Assembly: GCA_030446715.1 (NCBI GenBank)
Contig: JAUJMU010000008.1
Span: 186,001 to 250,000, forward strand
Origin: Cytophagales bacterium
GTDB taxonomy: Bacteria > Bacteroidota > Bacteroidia > Cytophagales > 172606-1
Length of the DNA stretch: 64,000 nt
Reading direction: 5' to 3'
Each line of letters opens with the position of its first letter. Within the stretch, counting starts at the first letter, position 1. This document shows positions 52,746 to 62,382 of this stretch, piece after piece. Under the pieces are notes generated by a model, which saw only the letters and a program-made list of their open reading frames with translations, was not told the origin of the DNA and searched no databases. A program made the translations under genes and the position numbers.

Positions 52746-52860
52746 TAACCCGTTGTTTATCAAACGTTAACAAGTCTCTTATCTTGATGCATAAACACTG
52801 CCCCCCTTGTGCCTGACCAATGGCGCAAGGGGGTACGCAGATTTAGTCACCACGGCGCCG

Positions 52861-54888
52861 ATGAAAAGACTTCTACTATTGTTGTGTTATTTATATGTTT
52901 ACCTCGCTGCCGGCAGCCTGCCGGCGCAAATTAAACCGGGCCGAGGCAGTCCCCGGCCCGCACCCCAACGGTTCTTCGGCCTGCATTTTGATTTTCACGC
53001 CAACGGCAGCCATACCAGAATCGGGGAGACGCTTACCGCCGCCATGATTGATTCATTGCTTACCCTCGTGCAGCCGGATTACGTGCAGGTGGATTGCAAA
53101 GGACACCCGGGCCTGTCCAGCTACCCCACCAAAGCAGGGAGCCCGGCGGGCGGCTTTACCCAGGACCCGCTGAAGCTGTGGCGCGAAGTGACCCGGAAGC
53201 ACGGCGTCGCCCTGTACGTGCATTATTCGGGGGTGATAGACCAGGAAGCCATCCGGAAGCATCCGGAGTGGGCGGCCATCAACGCCAAAGGAGTGAAGGA
53301 TAAACGGAGTACTTCGCTGCACAGCGCCTACGCCGACCAGTTGCTGATTCCCCAACTGAAAGAAATCAGTAAAGACTACCAGGTGGACGGTGCCTGGGTA
53401 GACGGCGAATGCTGGGGCGTAATCCCGGATTACAGCGAAGCGGCCCTGGCTAATTTCAGGCGGGAGACGGGCATCGGGACAGTTCCCCGGTCACCGGCGG
53501 ACCCGCATTACCGTGATTTTCTGGAATTTCACCGGAAGTCCTACCGGAAATACCTGGGACACTACGTAGATGCCCTGCACGCTTTTAACCCAAACTTCAA
53601 AATTACCGGCAACTGGGCGTATTCTTCCCACATGCCCGAGAGAGTGGATGTGGACGTGGATTTTCTTTCGGGTGACCTCAAGCCGGCCAACAGCGTCAAC
53701 AGCGCCGCGTTTGAGGCCCGCTGCCTGGCGCACCAGGGAAAGCCCTGGGACCTGATGGCCTGGAGCTTTACCAGAGACTGGAGCAAACCGGAAACGAGTA
53801 CCAAATCCGCCGTGCAGCTCTGCCAGGAAGCCGCGCAGGTACTGGCCATGGGCGGTGGTTTTCAAGCCTATTTCAAGCAGAACAAGGATGCTTCCATCCA
53901 ACCCTGGACGATGGGCCTGATGAAAGAACTGGCCGGTTTCTGCCGGGCCCGGCAGCCGTTCTGCCACGGGGCCGTGCCGGTCAGGCAAATTGCCGTGCTC
54001 TTTCCGTCCGAATCCTATAAACGGGTAACTCCGCACGTATACCGGCCCTGGAGCGGCGAACTCGCACCGATGGAAGGCATTCTGACGGCGCTGCTGGACG
54101 GCCAGCATACGGTGGACATCCTGATGGACCACCACGTCAAAGGCCGCCTGCACGAGTATCCGCTGGTGGTCATCCCGGAGTGGAACTACCTGCCGGCGGA
54201 TCTCAGGGAGGAGCTGCTGCAATACGCCTCCGGCGGCGGCAAGGTGCTGGCAATCGGGGCGCAGACCGTTCCTCTGTTCGAAAAAGAACTGGGGGTAGTT
54301 TTGGAAGGAGACACCGCTACCCGGAACCTGGCGTTGGGGTATCACCACCAAATAGCCGGTATGCGCTCCCTCTTCCGGGCGGCCCGGCTCGGCGAAAAGG
54401 CCCGGGCTTTCGGGGGTACGTATACCGTGCAGGATTTACGTTTTCCCGGTCAGCCGGCCGCGTCGGTTGCTCCTTACGGGAAGGGGAAAATAGCCGGTGT
54501 CTATTTTAATGTCGGCCGTGCCTACACGGATAGCAAAAATACCGTCACCCGGAATTTTCTGAGCGGCCTGGTGCGCGAGCTGTTTGCCGACCCGCTGGTA
54601 GAGGTGACCGGCTCGCATCTGGTACACGTGGCGGTAAACCAGTTGGGCGAAAAGCTGGCCGTGAATTTAATCAACGTGGCCGGCGAACACGCCAACAAGC
54701 ACGTATTCAGCTACGACGAAGTGCCCCCGCTGGGTCCTTTGCAGATCCGTATCCACGCGACAAAGGCACCCACCCGCGTAACCCTGCAACCAGAGGGCGA
54801 AACGCTGGCCTACACCTTCTCCAACAATACAATTTCCGTTGCCGTACCCCGGCTCGCCATTCATTCCATCCTGGTCGTTGAACCGTAA
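52861..54888 (+). CDS. Secreted TIM-barrel glycoside hydrolase-like protein with beta-galactosidase trimerisation-like domain
   Basis: About 675 residues from the Met at 52861 (MKRLLLLLCYLYVYLAAGSLPAQ, signal peptide); an ATG at 52807 would add 18 residues without a better signal. The barrel begins FFGLHFDFHANGSHTRIGE and continues VQPDYVQVDCKGHPG, VALYVHYSGVID and VDGAWVDGECWGVIPDY, whose acidic residues are candidate catalytic groups. Residues about 375-560 resemble the glutamine-amidotransferase-like trimerisation domain of GH42-type enzymes (YPLVVIPEWNYLPADLREELLQYASGGGKVLAIG). A short beta domain closes the protein. It resembles the hypothetical glycosyl hydrolase 6/alpha-L-fucosidase-like group. 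The substrate is unknown; fucosyl or galactosyl glycan is a guess. Confidence 0.72.
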   Translation: MKRLLLLLCYLYVYLAAGSLPAQIKPGRGSPRPAPQRFFGLHFDFHANGSHTRIGETLTAAMIDSLLTLVQPDYVQVDCKGHPGLSSYPTKAGSPAGGFTQDPLKLWREVTRKHGVALYVHYSGVIDQEAIRKHPEWAAINAKGVKDKRSTSLHSAYADQLLIPQLKEISKDYQVDGAWVDGECWGVIPDYSEAALANFRRETGIGTVPRSPADPHYRDFLEFHRKSYRKYLGHYVDALHAFNPNFKITGNWAYSSHMPERVDVDVDFLSGDLKPANSVNSAAFEARCLAHQGKPWDLMAWSFTRDWSKPETSTKSAVQLCQEAAQVLAMGGGFQAYFKQNKDASIQPWTMGLMKELAGFCRARQPFCHGAVPVRQIAVLFPSESYKRVTPHVYRPWSGELAPMEGILTALLDGQHTVDILMDHHVKGRLHEYPLVVIPEWNYLPADLREELLQYASGGGKVLAIGAQTVPLFEKELGVVLEGDTATRNLALGYHHQIAGMRSLFRAARLGEKARAFGGTYTVQDLRFPGQPAASVAPYGKGKIAGVYFNVGRAYTDSKNTVTRNFLSGLVRELFADPLVEVTGSHLVHVAVNQLGEKLAVNLINVAGEHANKHVFSYDEVPPLGPLQIRIHATKAPTRVTLQPEGETLAYTFSNNTISVAVPRLAIHSILVVEP

Positions 54889-55151
54889 GCAGACCCTCGG
54901 CCATTTTCAAGCGCAGCCTGGTGGTCAGCCTCAATCCGCACCACCAGTACCGCGCCTGCCTGAACGGCCGCGAACTGGCTTTCCGGACGCTTTCCCCCGG
55001 TGTGCTGCAACTGGATTTACCCGTCGGGATTTCCGAAGCGAGGTTAAAAATTCAAGCAAAGCAGGCCCTCCCTGGTAGAGGACGAGTTTATTCTCCCGCA
55101 AACTTGCCCTGGAAGGTGTCACGGCACTTAAAGCAAAATTCTCATTTGTAA
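54889..55151 (+). pseudogene. Possible C-terminal remnant of a glycosidase
   Basis: Between the hydrolase and the sigma factor gene a frame at about 54920-55151 encodes VSLNPHHQYRACLNG, LSPGVLQLDLPVG and ARLKI, the pattern of a C-terminal beta-sandwich of secreted glycosidases. It has no start, signal or upstream domains. The rest up to 55293 holds the leader of the sigma gene. Weak evidence. Confidence 0.35.
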
Positions 55152-55293
55152 ATATCATTATTAAGCTAAAATATTTAATTTTATCAGTAGTACATACCGT
55201 ATCTAATGCGTATACTTGGGTAATACTGTCGGAGTCGCCCTTGATTCCATCCGGTAACAATAAACGGTAGAGAAGTTTTATTTCACCTGGTCC

Positions 55294-55893
55294 ATGAAGA
55301 ATCCTGATCAATCCCATAAGGATGAAAAAAGTCTGTGGCAGGCTTTCCAGGACGGTGATGAGCAGGCGTATGAGCTTCTGTACCGCAATTATTTCAGTCT
55401 TTTGTACCGGTACGGCCGCAAATTCACCCCCAATATCAACCTGATCGAAGATTGTATCCAGGACTTATTCATTGGCTTATGGAAAGGCCGGCAACAGCTT
55501 CAGCAACCCGCCTCCGTTAAAAACTACCTGCTCAAATCCCTGCGGTTGCGCATTTTCAAACAAACGTCGGCGCTGACAAAGTCACTCTATCAGCAGGAGA
55601 TTCCCGAAGAATACGACACGGAAACAATGGTTTCCTATGAATTTGAACTCATCAGCCGGCAGACGGAAAGTGAGCAGCACGAAAAAGTAAATCGTGCCCT
55701 GTCGCATTTATCCAAAAGGCAAAAAGAAGCTGTTTACTTAAAGTTCTACAACAACCTGAGCTACCAGGAAGTGGCAGCGGTCATGAATATCAGCGTCGAG
55801 GCTGTGTATAACCTGATCTCCAAATCGGTAGCCCTGCTGCAAAAGAGCATTCATAAAATTTATTTCCTGCTGCTCGTGCTCATCATGAGCTGA
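55294..55893 (+). CDS. ECF (FecI-type) RNA polymerase sigma factor
   Basis: A 199-residue sigma-70 factor. Region 2 includes LLYRNYFSLLYRYGRKFT and LIEDCIQDLFIGLWKGRQQL (about 28-70); region 4 has RALSHLSKRQKEAVYLKFYNNLSYQEVAAVMNISVEAVYNLI (about 130-175). The protein ends in a hydrophobic tail (IYFLLLVLIMS), as does the frameshifted paralogue at 32756-33357 (VLVLLGLFS). It is followed after 230 bp by its anti-sigma gene and then SusC with STN domain, the classical FecIR-type surface-signalling set. It should direct RNA polymerase to the fecR-susCD promoter and perhaps also to the sites at 32657-32720 and 48440-48503. Confidence 0.94.
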   Translation: MKNPDQSHKDEKSLWQAFQDGDEQAYELLYRNYFSLLYRYGRKFTPNINLIEDCIQDLFIGLWKGRQQLQQPASVKNYLLKSLRLRIFKQTSALTKSLYQQEIPEEYDTETMVSYEFELISRQTESEQHEKVNRALSHLSKRQKEAVYLKFYNNLSYQEVAAVMNISVEAVYNLISKSVALLQKSIHKIYFLLLVLIMS

Positions 55894-56030
55894 CTGCTTT
55901 TCCTCCGCTCCTCCGCGCCCGGTTATTCTCCCCTTCCCGCAGCAGAGAAGCGTGGCTGGTATGCCTTCCGGTAAGTTGGCTTTATTCTACAGGAAATTTA
56001 CCCGGCCTCCCGGAGAGATTACAATCTTTA

Positions 56031-56095
56031 TAAAATAAATTAAAATTTTTGATGAGATATCCCGCCGTCCCGGATAATACTGATAGAAGCATACG
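56031..56095 (+). promoter_or_regulatory. Putative ECF sigma-dependent promoter of fecR-susCD
   Basis: An A/T-rich tract (TATAAAATAAATTAAAATTTTT) precedes GATGAG at 56051-56056 and CCCGGATAATACTGATAGAAG ending at about 56089, 35 bp before the fecR start. It matches the blocks at 48440-48503 and 32657-32720 in order and spacing. Its place between sigma and anti-sigma genes suggests control by the adjacent sigma factor. Confidence 0.5.
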
Positions 56096-56123
56096 TTTAG
56101 CCTGATTTCCTCCCTCCCCTCAT

Positions 56124-57197
56124 ATGGATTATTCTGACTTCTCGGCCGAAGACTTTGCTTTGGATGAGCATTTTCAACAATGGGTTCTGGCGCCGGATAC
56201 CAATACAGCCCGGTTCTGGCACCGGTGGCTACAGGCGCATCCGGAAAAAGAGCCGGTTATCCGGGAAGCCGAAGCAATCGTGCGGCAAATGAGTAAGGAC
56301 AGTGACGCTCCTGCTGCCGGCCGCGAGGAGGCCGTATGGACAAATATTTATAGTCACTTGCGGCGGGAAGAAGGTTTCGGACAAACAGCGCCGTCCCGGT
56401 CACGGCAGTTGCGGAGGCCGGTCTTTGCCACTTACCTCCCGGCCTGGCAGAAGATGGCTGCCGGCCTTGCCGGATTTCTGCTGATAGCGGCTCTCCTGCT
56501 GATAATCAACCAGTTGATGGGTACCCGGTATACGACCGGTTTTGCCGAAACCGAGACGATCACGCTGCCCGACGGCTCCCGGGTCATTCTGAACGCCAAC
56601 TCTTCCCTGAAGTTGTCTCCCGCCTGGCATTCCGACCAGGCAAGGGAGGTTTGGCTGGAAGGGGAAGCCTTTTTCCACGTCAGCAAAAAGCCGGGAGCCG
56701 GCAATGCCCGGTTCATCGTCCATACGGATCATTTACAGGTGGAAGTATTGGGAACCCAGTTTAATGTGAACAACCGCCGGGGAAAAACGAAAGTGGTGTT
56801 GACGGAAGGAAAAGTAAAGTTAAACGACCAGGACAATGACAATAACCTGCTCATGCAACCGGGAGATTACGTAGAGTACTCCAATCAGCAGACCTCGTTT
56901 TCGAGGAAGAAAGTAGACCCCCTCCTGTACTCTTCCTGGAAAAACAACCGGCTCATCTTCACCGATACGCCCCTCGGGGAAGTGGCCCACCGGTTAGAGG
57001 ATCATTACGGACTGCAGGTGGTATTCAGGGATGAGTCTTTACGGGAGCTTGCTTTCACCGGTAATTTCCCCGCCAATGACCTTTCCTTCTTCCTGCAGGT
57101 GCTGTCCCGGTCTTTGGATATTGCCGTAACCCACGACGGCAACCAGATTGTGATTGATCAGCAGCCCGAAAATCAAGCTCCCACGCTACCGGAATAA
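56124..57197 (+). CDS. FecR-type anti-sigma factor
   Basis: A 357-residue single-pass protein: cytoplasmic sigma-binding N-terminus (about 1-105, YSDFSAEDFALDEHFQQWV), membrane helix at about 112-131 (AAGLAGFLLIAALLLIIN), FecR domain (about 138-235, ITLPDGSRVILNANSSLKLSP, EVWLEGEAFFHVSKKPG, LGTQFNVNNRRG) and DUF4974-like domain (about 280-345, FTDTPLGEVAHRLEDHYGL). It is clearly paralogous to the protein at 31586-32617. The stop TAA overlaps the first base of the susC ATG at 57197, so the two are probably translationally coupled. Confidence 0.95.
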   Translation: MDYSDFSAEDFALDEHFQQWVLAPDTNTARFWHRWLQAHPEKEPVIREAEAIVRQMSKDSDAPAAGREEAVWTNIYSHLRREEGFGQTAPSRSRQLRRPVFATYLPAWQKMAAGLAGFLLIAALLLIINQLMGTRYTTGFAETETITLPDGSRVILNANSSLKLSPAWHSDQAREVWLEGEAFFHVSKKPGAGNARFIVHTDHLQVEVLGTQFNVNNRRGKTKVVLTEGKVKLNDQDNDNNLLMQPGDYVEYSNQQTSFSRKKVDPLLYSSWKNNRLIFTDTPLGEVAHRLEDHYGLQVVFRDESLRELAFTGNFPANDLSFFLQVLSRSLDIAVTHDGNQIVIDQQPENQAPTLPE

Positions 57198-60100
57198 TGG
57201 ACATGAGAAAAAAAATACAGCCACTCAACATTTTACTCGCCTTCATGCTCAGCCTCGCAACGGGGGTAATGGCTACCCCGGCCGGGGCCCAGGAAGTGGC
57301 CTTTGCCCGGGTGCCGCAGGACGGAAATACCGTCAGCCAGCCAGCCGGTAAGCGGGAATTAAAATCCGTGCTGTCCGAGATCGAGTCTAAACAGCACGTG
57401 TATTTCAGCTACAACAGCCATTCACTCAAGAATAAGTACGTAGCCATCCAAACCAATGGGCTCAACCGCGAGAACCTGGAAAAATACCTGGCTGAGGCCA
57501 TTGCACCGCTGGGCCTGAAGATTGAAAGATTAAAGGACAACCAGTACCTGATTTATGCCAAAAACAACAAGCGGCTGCTCAGGGAAATTAAGAACCGGGG
57601 AATTGAGCCGTCCGGTGATACCACCCGGCAAGCCCTGCTCGACCCGCTGCCGGGGTTTGTCGAAACTACCCCGTCCGCCCCCGTCACCCTGTCGGGTAAA
57701 GTGACTTCCGACACGGGAGAAGAACTGCCGGGGGTGAGTGTTGTGCTCAAAGGCACTACTACCGGAACGGCAACCGGTCCGGAGGGCAACTATACCCTTA
57801 CCGTTCCGGACGGAGACGGAGTTTTGGTGTTTTCGTTCATCGGGTACGTTACCCGGGAAGTACCCATCGGGGGCCGGACCAGGGTAGATCTGTCGCTGAC
57901 GCCGGACATCAAATCCTTACAGGAAGTAGTGGTGGTAGGTTACGGCCCCGCTCAGAACCGCCGCGATATCACCGGTTCGGTTTCGTCGGTGAATGTAAAA
58001 GAGCTGGAAGGCGTGCCCATGGCCGGCATTGATGCGTTGATCCAGGGCCGGGTCCCCGGCGTGCAGGTGATTCAGAACTCGGGTACGCCCGGCGGCGGGG
58101 TTACCGTACGCATCCGGGGCACCACCTCGATCAGTTCCGGCAACGACCCGCTGTACGTGGTAGACGGCATCCCGATTGCCACCGGCGATTTCTCCGAAAT
58201 CAACGCGGGCCAGCAGGGCACCAACGCCCTGGCCGACATCAATCCCACCGACATCGAATCGATTGAAATCCTGAAAGACGCTTCGGCTTCGGCCATTTAC
58301 GGGGCCCGGGCCGCCAACGGAGTGGTGTTGATTACAACCAGGCGCGGCAAATCCGGCAAAACCCGGGTAACGGCCAACGTGAGCCACGGCGTACAGCAAC
58401 TGGGCAGAAAGATGGAAATGCTCAGCAGCCGCGAACTGGTGCAATTGTTTTACGACCAGACCAGCAATGCCAACCAGAACCTGCCCATCTTTTTACAGGA
58501 CACCGCCGCCCTTTACGACCCGCGCAACCAAACCGACTGGCAGGAAGAGCTGTTCCGGCCGGCCCCCATTACCACCGCCGACCTGAGTTTCCGGGGCGGG
58601 GAAGCTAAACTGAGATTTGCCGTTACCCTGGGCTATTTCGGCCAGGAAGGGATTGTGATCAACTCCGGCTTCAAACGCTTAGCTTCCCGGATCAACCTGG
58701 ATTACGAGGTAAATAAGAAATTGCGGATCGGCAACAGCCTCTCCTTTACCCGGACCGACAACCAGCGCATCACTTCCGATAATAACGAACAGTCGGTGCT
58801 CACCAATTCCATCCGGATGCTGCCTTTCGTACCGGTTTACAACCCCGACGGTTCTTATAATTTCACCACCAACACGAGTGGTTCCTTCAACAACCCGATT
58901 GCCCTTGCCAACGGCATTGACTATAATTCAAAAGGCAACCGTTTACTGGGCAGCATTCACGCCGAATACGACATCATTGAAGGGCTGACTTTCCGGACGC
59001 AATGGAGCGTAGACCTGCTGAACCAGCGGGATAACCGGTTCGTGAGCTCGGTGGCTACGGAACGGGGCGAACGGCGGGCCAGCGCCGCCGCCACGCAAAA
59101 TTTAAGCTGGACCAATAGCAATACCCTCAGTTATAAAAGAACCTTCAACCAGGATCATGAGGTAAGTGTACTGGTTGGGTACGAGCAGCAGGAAATCCAG
59201 CGCGAAAGCAACCGCAGCGAAACGTCCGGGCACTCCAGCGACGATATTACTACCGTAAACGGGGGGCCGATCCTGGAGACGGCTACTTCCGAAAGACGCG
59301 GCTTCGGGATTGAATCCCTTTTCGGCCGGATCAACTACGGGTTTAAGGATAAATACTTATTTACGGCCAACGTACGCCGCGATGCGTCTTCGAAGTTCGG
59401 GCGGAATAACCGCTACGGCGTGTTCCCGTCGGCCTCGGTGGGCTGGCGGATCTCGTCGGAGCCGTTTATGCAAAACGTCCGGTTTATTTCCGATTTAAAA
59501 CTCCGAGGCAGCGTGGGGGCGACCGGCAACCAGGACATTCCGGAGTACGCCACCCGCGGCCTTTTTGTAGCCGGCCGCAATTACGTGGGCTTCGGCGGGG
59601 TATTCCCGACCGAAGTGGCCAACCCGGATTTAAGGTGGGAATCCACGACGCAGTACAACGTGGCCCTGGATTTTGCCGTGCTCAACAACCGCATTACGTT
59701 CGTAGCGGAAGCCTACCTGAAGCGCACCAAAGATTTGCTCATTCTCCGGTCGCTGCCGCAGCCCTACGGCATCAACAACGTGTGGCGCAACGATGCCGAC
59801 ACCGAGAACCGCGGGCTGGAGTTTGGCATCAACAGCAATAATCTGGTGGGAAATTTTAAGTGGGAAAGCAATTTTAACATCAGTTTCAACCGGAATAAAA
59901 TCCTCAAATTCGGCGATTCCTTCCGGTCAACCGTGGCCCGGCAAGGGTTCAACATCAACGGGCCCGTATCGAACATCCAGGAAGGACAACCCATCGGTAT
60001 TCTCATGGGCTTGAATGCGATCCGCGTCTTGTCTGCGGATGAGGATAACCCGACCGGGCTGCGCAACGGCCAGGTCCTGGTGGCCGGCGATTACCTGGTA

Positions 60101-60664
60101 GACGATCTGAACGGGGATAACCTGATCAATGGCACCGATATCAACAATACGATTATCGGCTACGCCCAGCCCTTTTTCACGGGCGGCTTCACCAACAACT
60201 TCTCCTACAAGAACTGGCAGTTGAATGTGTTTTTGCAGGGTACCTACGGCAACGATATTTTCAACGCCAGCCGGGCCATTGTGGAAGGCATGGACAGCTA
60301 CGACAATGCCGGCAGGAATACGCTGCGGCGCTGGCGCCAGCAAAGCGACGTAACCGGCGTGCCGATTGCCCTTCAGGGCCAGTCCCGCAACCAGCCGCAG
60401 AGCCGGTTCATCGAAGACGGTTCTTACCTGCGGGTAAAAGTGATTACCCTGAGTTATACCCTGCCCAAAACGCTGACCGACCGGATCAAAATGGCTAACC
60501 TGAAAGTGTACGTCACCGGGCAGAACCTGCTCACGTTTACCAATTACTCGGGTTGGGACCCGGAAGTGAACACGTTTAGCCGCAATCCTTACGATCTGGG
60601 CATTGACTACGGTTCTTTCCCGCAGGCGCGCACCGTAGTAGTAGGTTTAAATGTCGGTTTTTAA
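57197..60664 (+). CDS. SusC-like TonB-dependent receptor with STN signalling domain
   Basis: A 1155-residue protein starting at 57197 (or at the second ATG, 57203, MRKKIQ). Signal peptide to about residue 32, STN domain about 45-120 (ELKSVLSEIESKQHVYFSYNSH), carboxypeptidase-regulatory-like domain about 155-235, TonB-box region SLQEVVVVGYGPAQNRRDITGSV, plug (about 245-370, GIDALIQGRVPGVQVIQNSG, NPTDIESIEILKDASASAIYG) and barrel ending in VGLNVGF. The STN domain links it to the preceding FecR. It imports an oligosaccharide with SusD and reports its presence to the sigma factor. The gene is intact and 11 bp upstream of susD. Confidence 0.96.
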   Translation: MDMRKKIQPLNILLAFMLSLATGVMATPAGAQEVAFARVPQDGNTVSQPAGKRELKSVLSEIESKQHVYFSYNSHSLKNKYVAIQTNGLNRENLEKYLAEAIAPLGLKIERLKDNQYLIYAKNNKRLLREIKNRGIEPSGDTTRQALLDPLPGFVETTPSAPVTLSGKVTSDTGEELPGVSVVLKGTTTGTATGPEGNYTLTVPDGDGVLVFSFIGYVTREVPIGGRTRVDLSLTPDIKSLQEVVVVGYGPAQNRRDITGSVSSVNVKELEGVPMAGIDALIQGRVPGVQVIQNSGTPGGGVTVRIRGTTSISSGNDPLYVVDGIPIATGDFSEINAGQQGTNALADINPTDIESIEILKDASASAIYGARAANGVVLITTRRGKSGKTRVTANVSHGVQQLGRKMEMLSSRELVQLFYDQTSNANQNLPIFLQDTAALYDPRNQTDWQEELFRPAPITTADLSFRGGEAKLRFAVTLGYFGQEGIVINSGFKRLASRINLDYEVNKKLRIGNSLSFTRTDNQRITSDNNEQSVLTNSIRMLPFVPVYNPDGSYNFTTNTSGSFNNPIALANGIDYNSKGNRLLGSIHAEYDIIEGLTFRTQWSVDLLNQRDNRFVSSVATERGERRASAAATQNLSWTNSNTLSYKRTFNQDHEVSVLVGYEQQEIQRESNRSETSGHSSDDITTVNGGPILETATSERRGFGIESLFGRINYGFKDKYLFTANVRRDASSKFGRNNRYGVFPSASVGWRISSEPFMQNVRFISDLKLRGSVGATGNQDIPEYATRGLFVAGRNYVGFGGVFPTEVANPDLRWESTTQYNVALDFAVLNNRITFVAEAYLKRTKDLLILRSLPQPYGINNVWRNDADTENRGLEFGINSNNLVGNFKWESNFNISFNRNKILKFGDSFRSTVARQGFNINGPVSNIQEGQPIGILMGLNAIRVLSADEDNPTGLRNGQVLVAGDYLVDDLNGDNLINGTDINNTIIGYAQPFFTGGFTNNFSYKNWQLNVFLQGTYGNDIFNASRAIVEGMDSYDNAGRNTLRRWRQQSDVTGVPIALQGQSRNQPQSRFIEDGSYLRVKVITLSYTLPKTLTDRIKMANLKVYVTGQNLLTFTNYSGWDPEVNTFSRNPYDLGIDYGSFPQARTVVVGLNVGF

Positions 60665-60675
60665 TTACGAAATCC

Positions 60676-62250
60676 ATGAAATCTGTTCTGCAAAATAAGG
60701 CATTCAAAATAATGCCCGCCGGCACCGGATGGAAGCACCGGGCCCCTGATGCTAAAAACCTTAAGCGGCAACTGCTGCACCTGGGGATGATTTGTGCACT
60801 GATGGGCGTTTTTTCCTGCGAGGTGCTGGAACAGGAACCGGTAAGCGTGATCCCGTCCGACAGCTTCTTCAAGGACCTGGCGCAGGCAGAAGGGGCGGTG
60901 ATCGGTTTGTATGACGGCGCCCAGGTAATTGGCAATGAGAATAATCCCATCTGGCTGATCCTGCGGGGCGACGGCCGTTCCGACCTATACCAGGTTGGCG
61001 TGGGCACCGCCCGGCAAAATTTAGTGAACAACAACCTCCAGACCTCCAACAACCCGGACCCCTCCTGGGCAAATACATACGACATCATCAATGCGGCCAA
61101 CAATGTGATCTACTTCACCGCCAGACTGCCCGAAACGGTTCCGTCCCGGATCGAAAAACGCGAGCAGCTGATCGGGGAAGCCAAATTTATGCGGGCCTGG
61201 ATGTATTTCAACGCCGTGCGGAACTGGCGCAACGTGCCGCTCATCACCTTCCCTTTCATTACCCTGGACAGCCTGCAGCCGGCGGCCAAGTACCAGAAGT
61301 TTTACGACCACCCCAATTACCCCAAGGATGACGCCGTGCTGGTGCAGATCGGGCAGGACCTGCTGGCCGCCGAAGAGGCGTTGCCCCTGGATTACGGTTC
61401 CTCGGCGGTACAGACCCGCGGGCGGGCCACCAAAGGCGCGGCGCGGGCCATGCTGGCGTCGGTTTACCTCTGGCGGGCCAGTTATGAACGGTTACCGGAG
61501 TTTTATGAGCCGGCCATTGTCTACGCCCAAAAGGTAATTGACGATGCGGCCCGGTACCGGTTGCTGCCCGGCACTGCGTACGGCACCATTTTTACCGGCC
61601 GCAACACCGAAGAAGCCATTTTTGAGCTGCAGTTCAGTTATTTGTTCAACGAGAGCAGCCAGATTGCCGGCCAGTTTCTGCCCCCGGCAACTTTAGGCCG
61701 CGGCGGCCAACATCAACTGGCGCCCTCCACGGCCATTGCCAATGCCTACGTACCCGGTGATTTACGGAAAGAGGCGAGTATTCAGAACACCGGCACCCCG
61801 GCGGTAGCGCCCTGGACCCGGAACAACCTGAACTACGTGAATAAGTACCAGGGTACTCTGTCAGGCACCGGGCGCGAGCAGGACGATAATTTGAAAATCC
61901 TGCGCCTGGCCGACATGTACCTGATCAAAGCGGAAGCTTTAAATGAACTGGGCCGTACGGCGGAGGCGCTGGAGGCCCTGAACGTTATCCGGGACCGGGC
62001 TTTTGGCGGTGATGATACGAAGCGTATTACCGCCACCGACCAGGAAACCGTCCGGGAAGCAATTGCCAATGAACGCTTTGTGGAACTGGCTTTTGAAGGG
62101 CACCGGTGGTATGACCTGGTGCGTACCCATCAACTGGAAGCAAAGCAGCCGGCCTTGACCGATACCCCCGACAAGTTGAACCGGCAGCGCTACTGGCCCA
62201 TTCAAAACGGGATGATAGCGGAGGGCTTTATCCAGAACCCGGGTTACTGA
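60676..62250 (+). CDS. SusD/RagB-like outer-membrane lipoprotein
   Basis: A 524-residue SusD protein. The lipobox ALMGVFSC places the lipidated Cys at about residue 49; the long N-terminal extension suggests that a later start may be used, but no better Met gives a basic n-region. Core blocks are EVLEQEPVSVIPSDSFFKDLAQAEGAVIGLYDGAQ, LIGEAKFMRAWMYFNAVRNWRNVPL, KILRLADMYLIKAEALNELG and NERFVELAFEGHRWYDLVR. It binds glycan at the surface and works with the SusC encoded just upstream. Ligand unknown. Confidence 0.94.
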   Translation: MKSVLQNKAFKIMPAGTGWKHRAPDAKNLKRQLLHLGMICALMGVFSCEVLEQEPVSVIPSDSFFKDLAQAEGAVIGLYDGAQVIGNENNPIWLILRGDGRSDLYQVGVGTARQNLVNNNLQTSNNPDPSWANTYDIINAANNVIYFTARLPETVPSRIEKREQLIGEAKFMRAWMYFNAVRNWRNVPLITFPFITLDSLQPAAKYQKFYDHPNYPKDDAVLVQIGQDLLAAEEALPLDYGSSAVQTRGRATKGAARAMLASVYLWRASYERLPEFYEPAIVYAQKVIDDAARYRLLPGTAYGTIFTGRNTEEAIFELQFSYLFNESSQIAGQFLPPATLGRGGQHQLAPSTAIANAYVPGDLRKEASIQNTGTPAVAPWTRNNLNYVNKYQGTLSGTGREQDDNLKILRLADMYLIKAEALNELGRTAEALEALNVIRDRAFGGDDTKRITATDQETVREAIANERFVELAFEGHRWYDLVRTHQLEAKQPALTDTPDKLNRQRYWPIQNGMIAEGFIQNPGY

Positions 62251-62382
62251 CCGGACAGATTCAGGGAGCGGCCATTGCGTAAACTTCAGCGTACACCGGC
62301 GCTGGCCAGCTCATGAAGACGCGTTGGCCGGCTGGCCGTCATCAACCAAAAGTGATAAGTTTTATCAAAATAACCGAGACAG

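Noticed and set aside
53491-54351. 286-codon minus-strand frame
   Set aside because: Opposite the hydrolase gene, whose frame has a signal peptide and continuous domain structure; the antisense translation resembles nothing.
54931-55317. Minus-strand frame of 128 codons upstream of the sigma factor
   Set aside because: It overlaps the sigma start and leader, has no recognisable motif and is interrupted by A/T-rich non-coding sequence.
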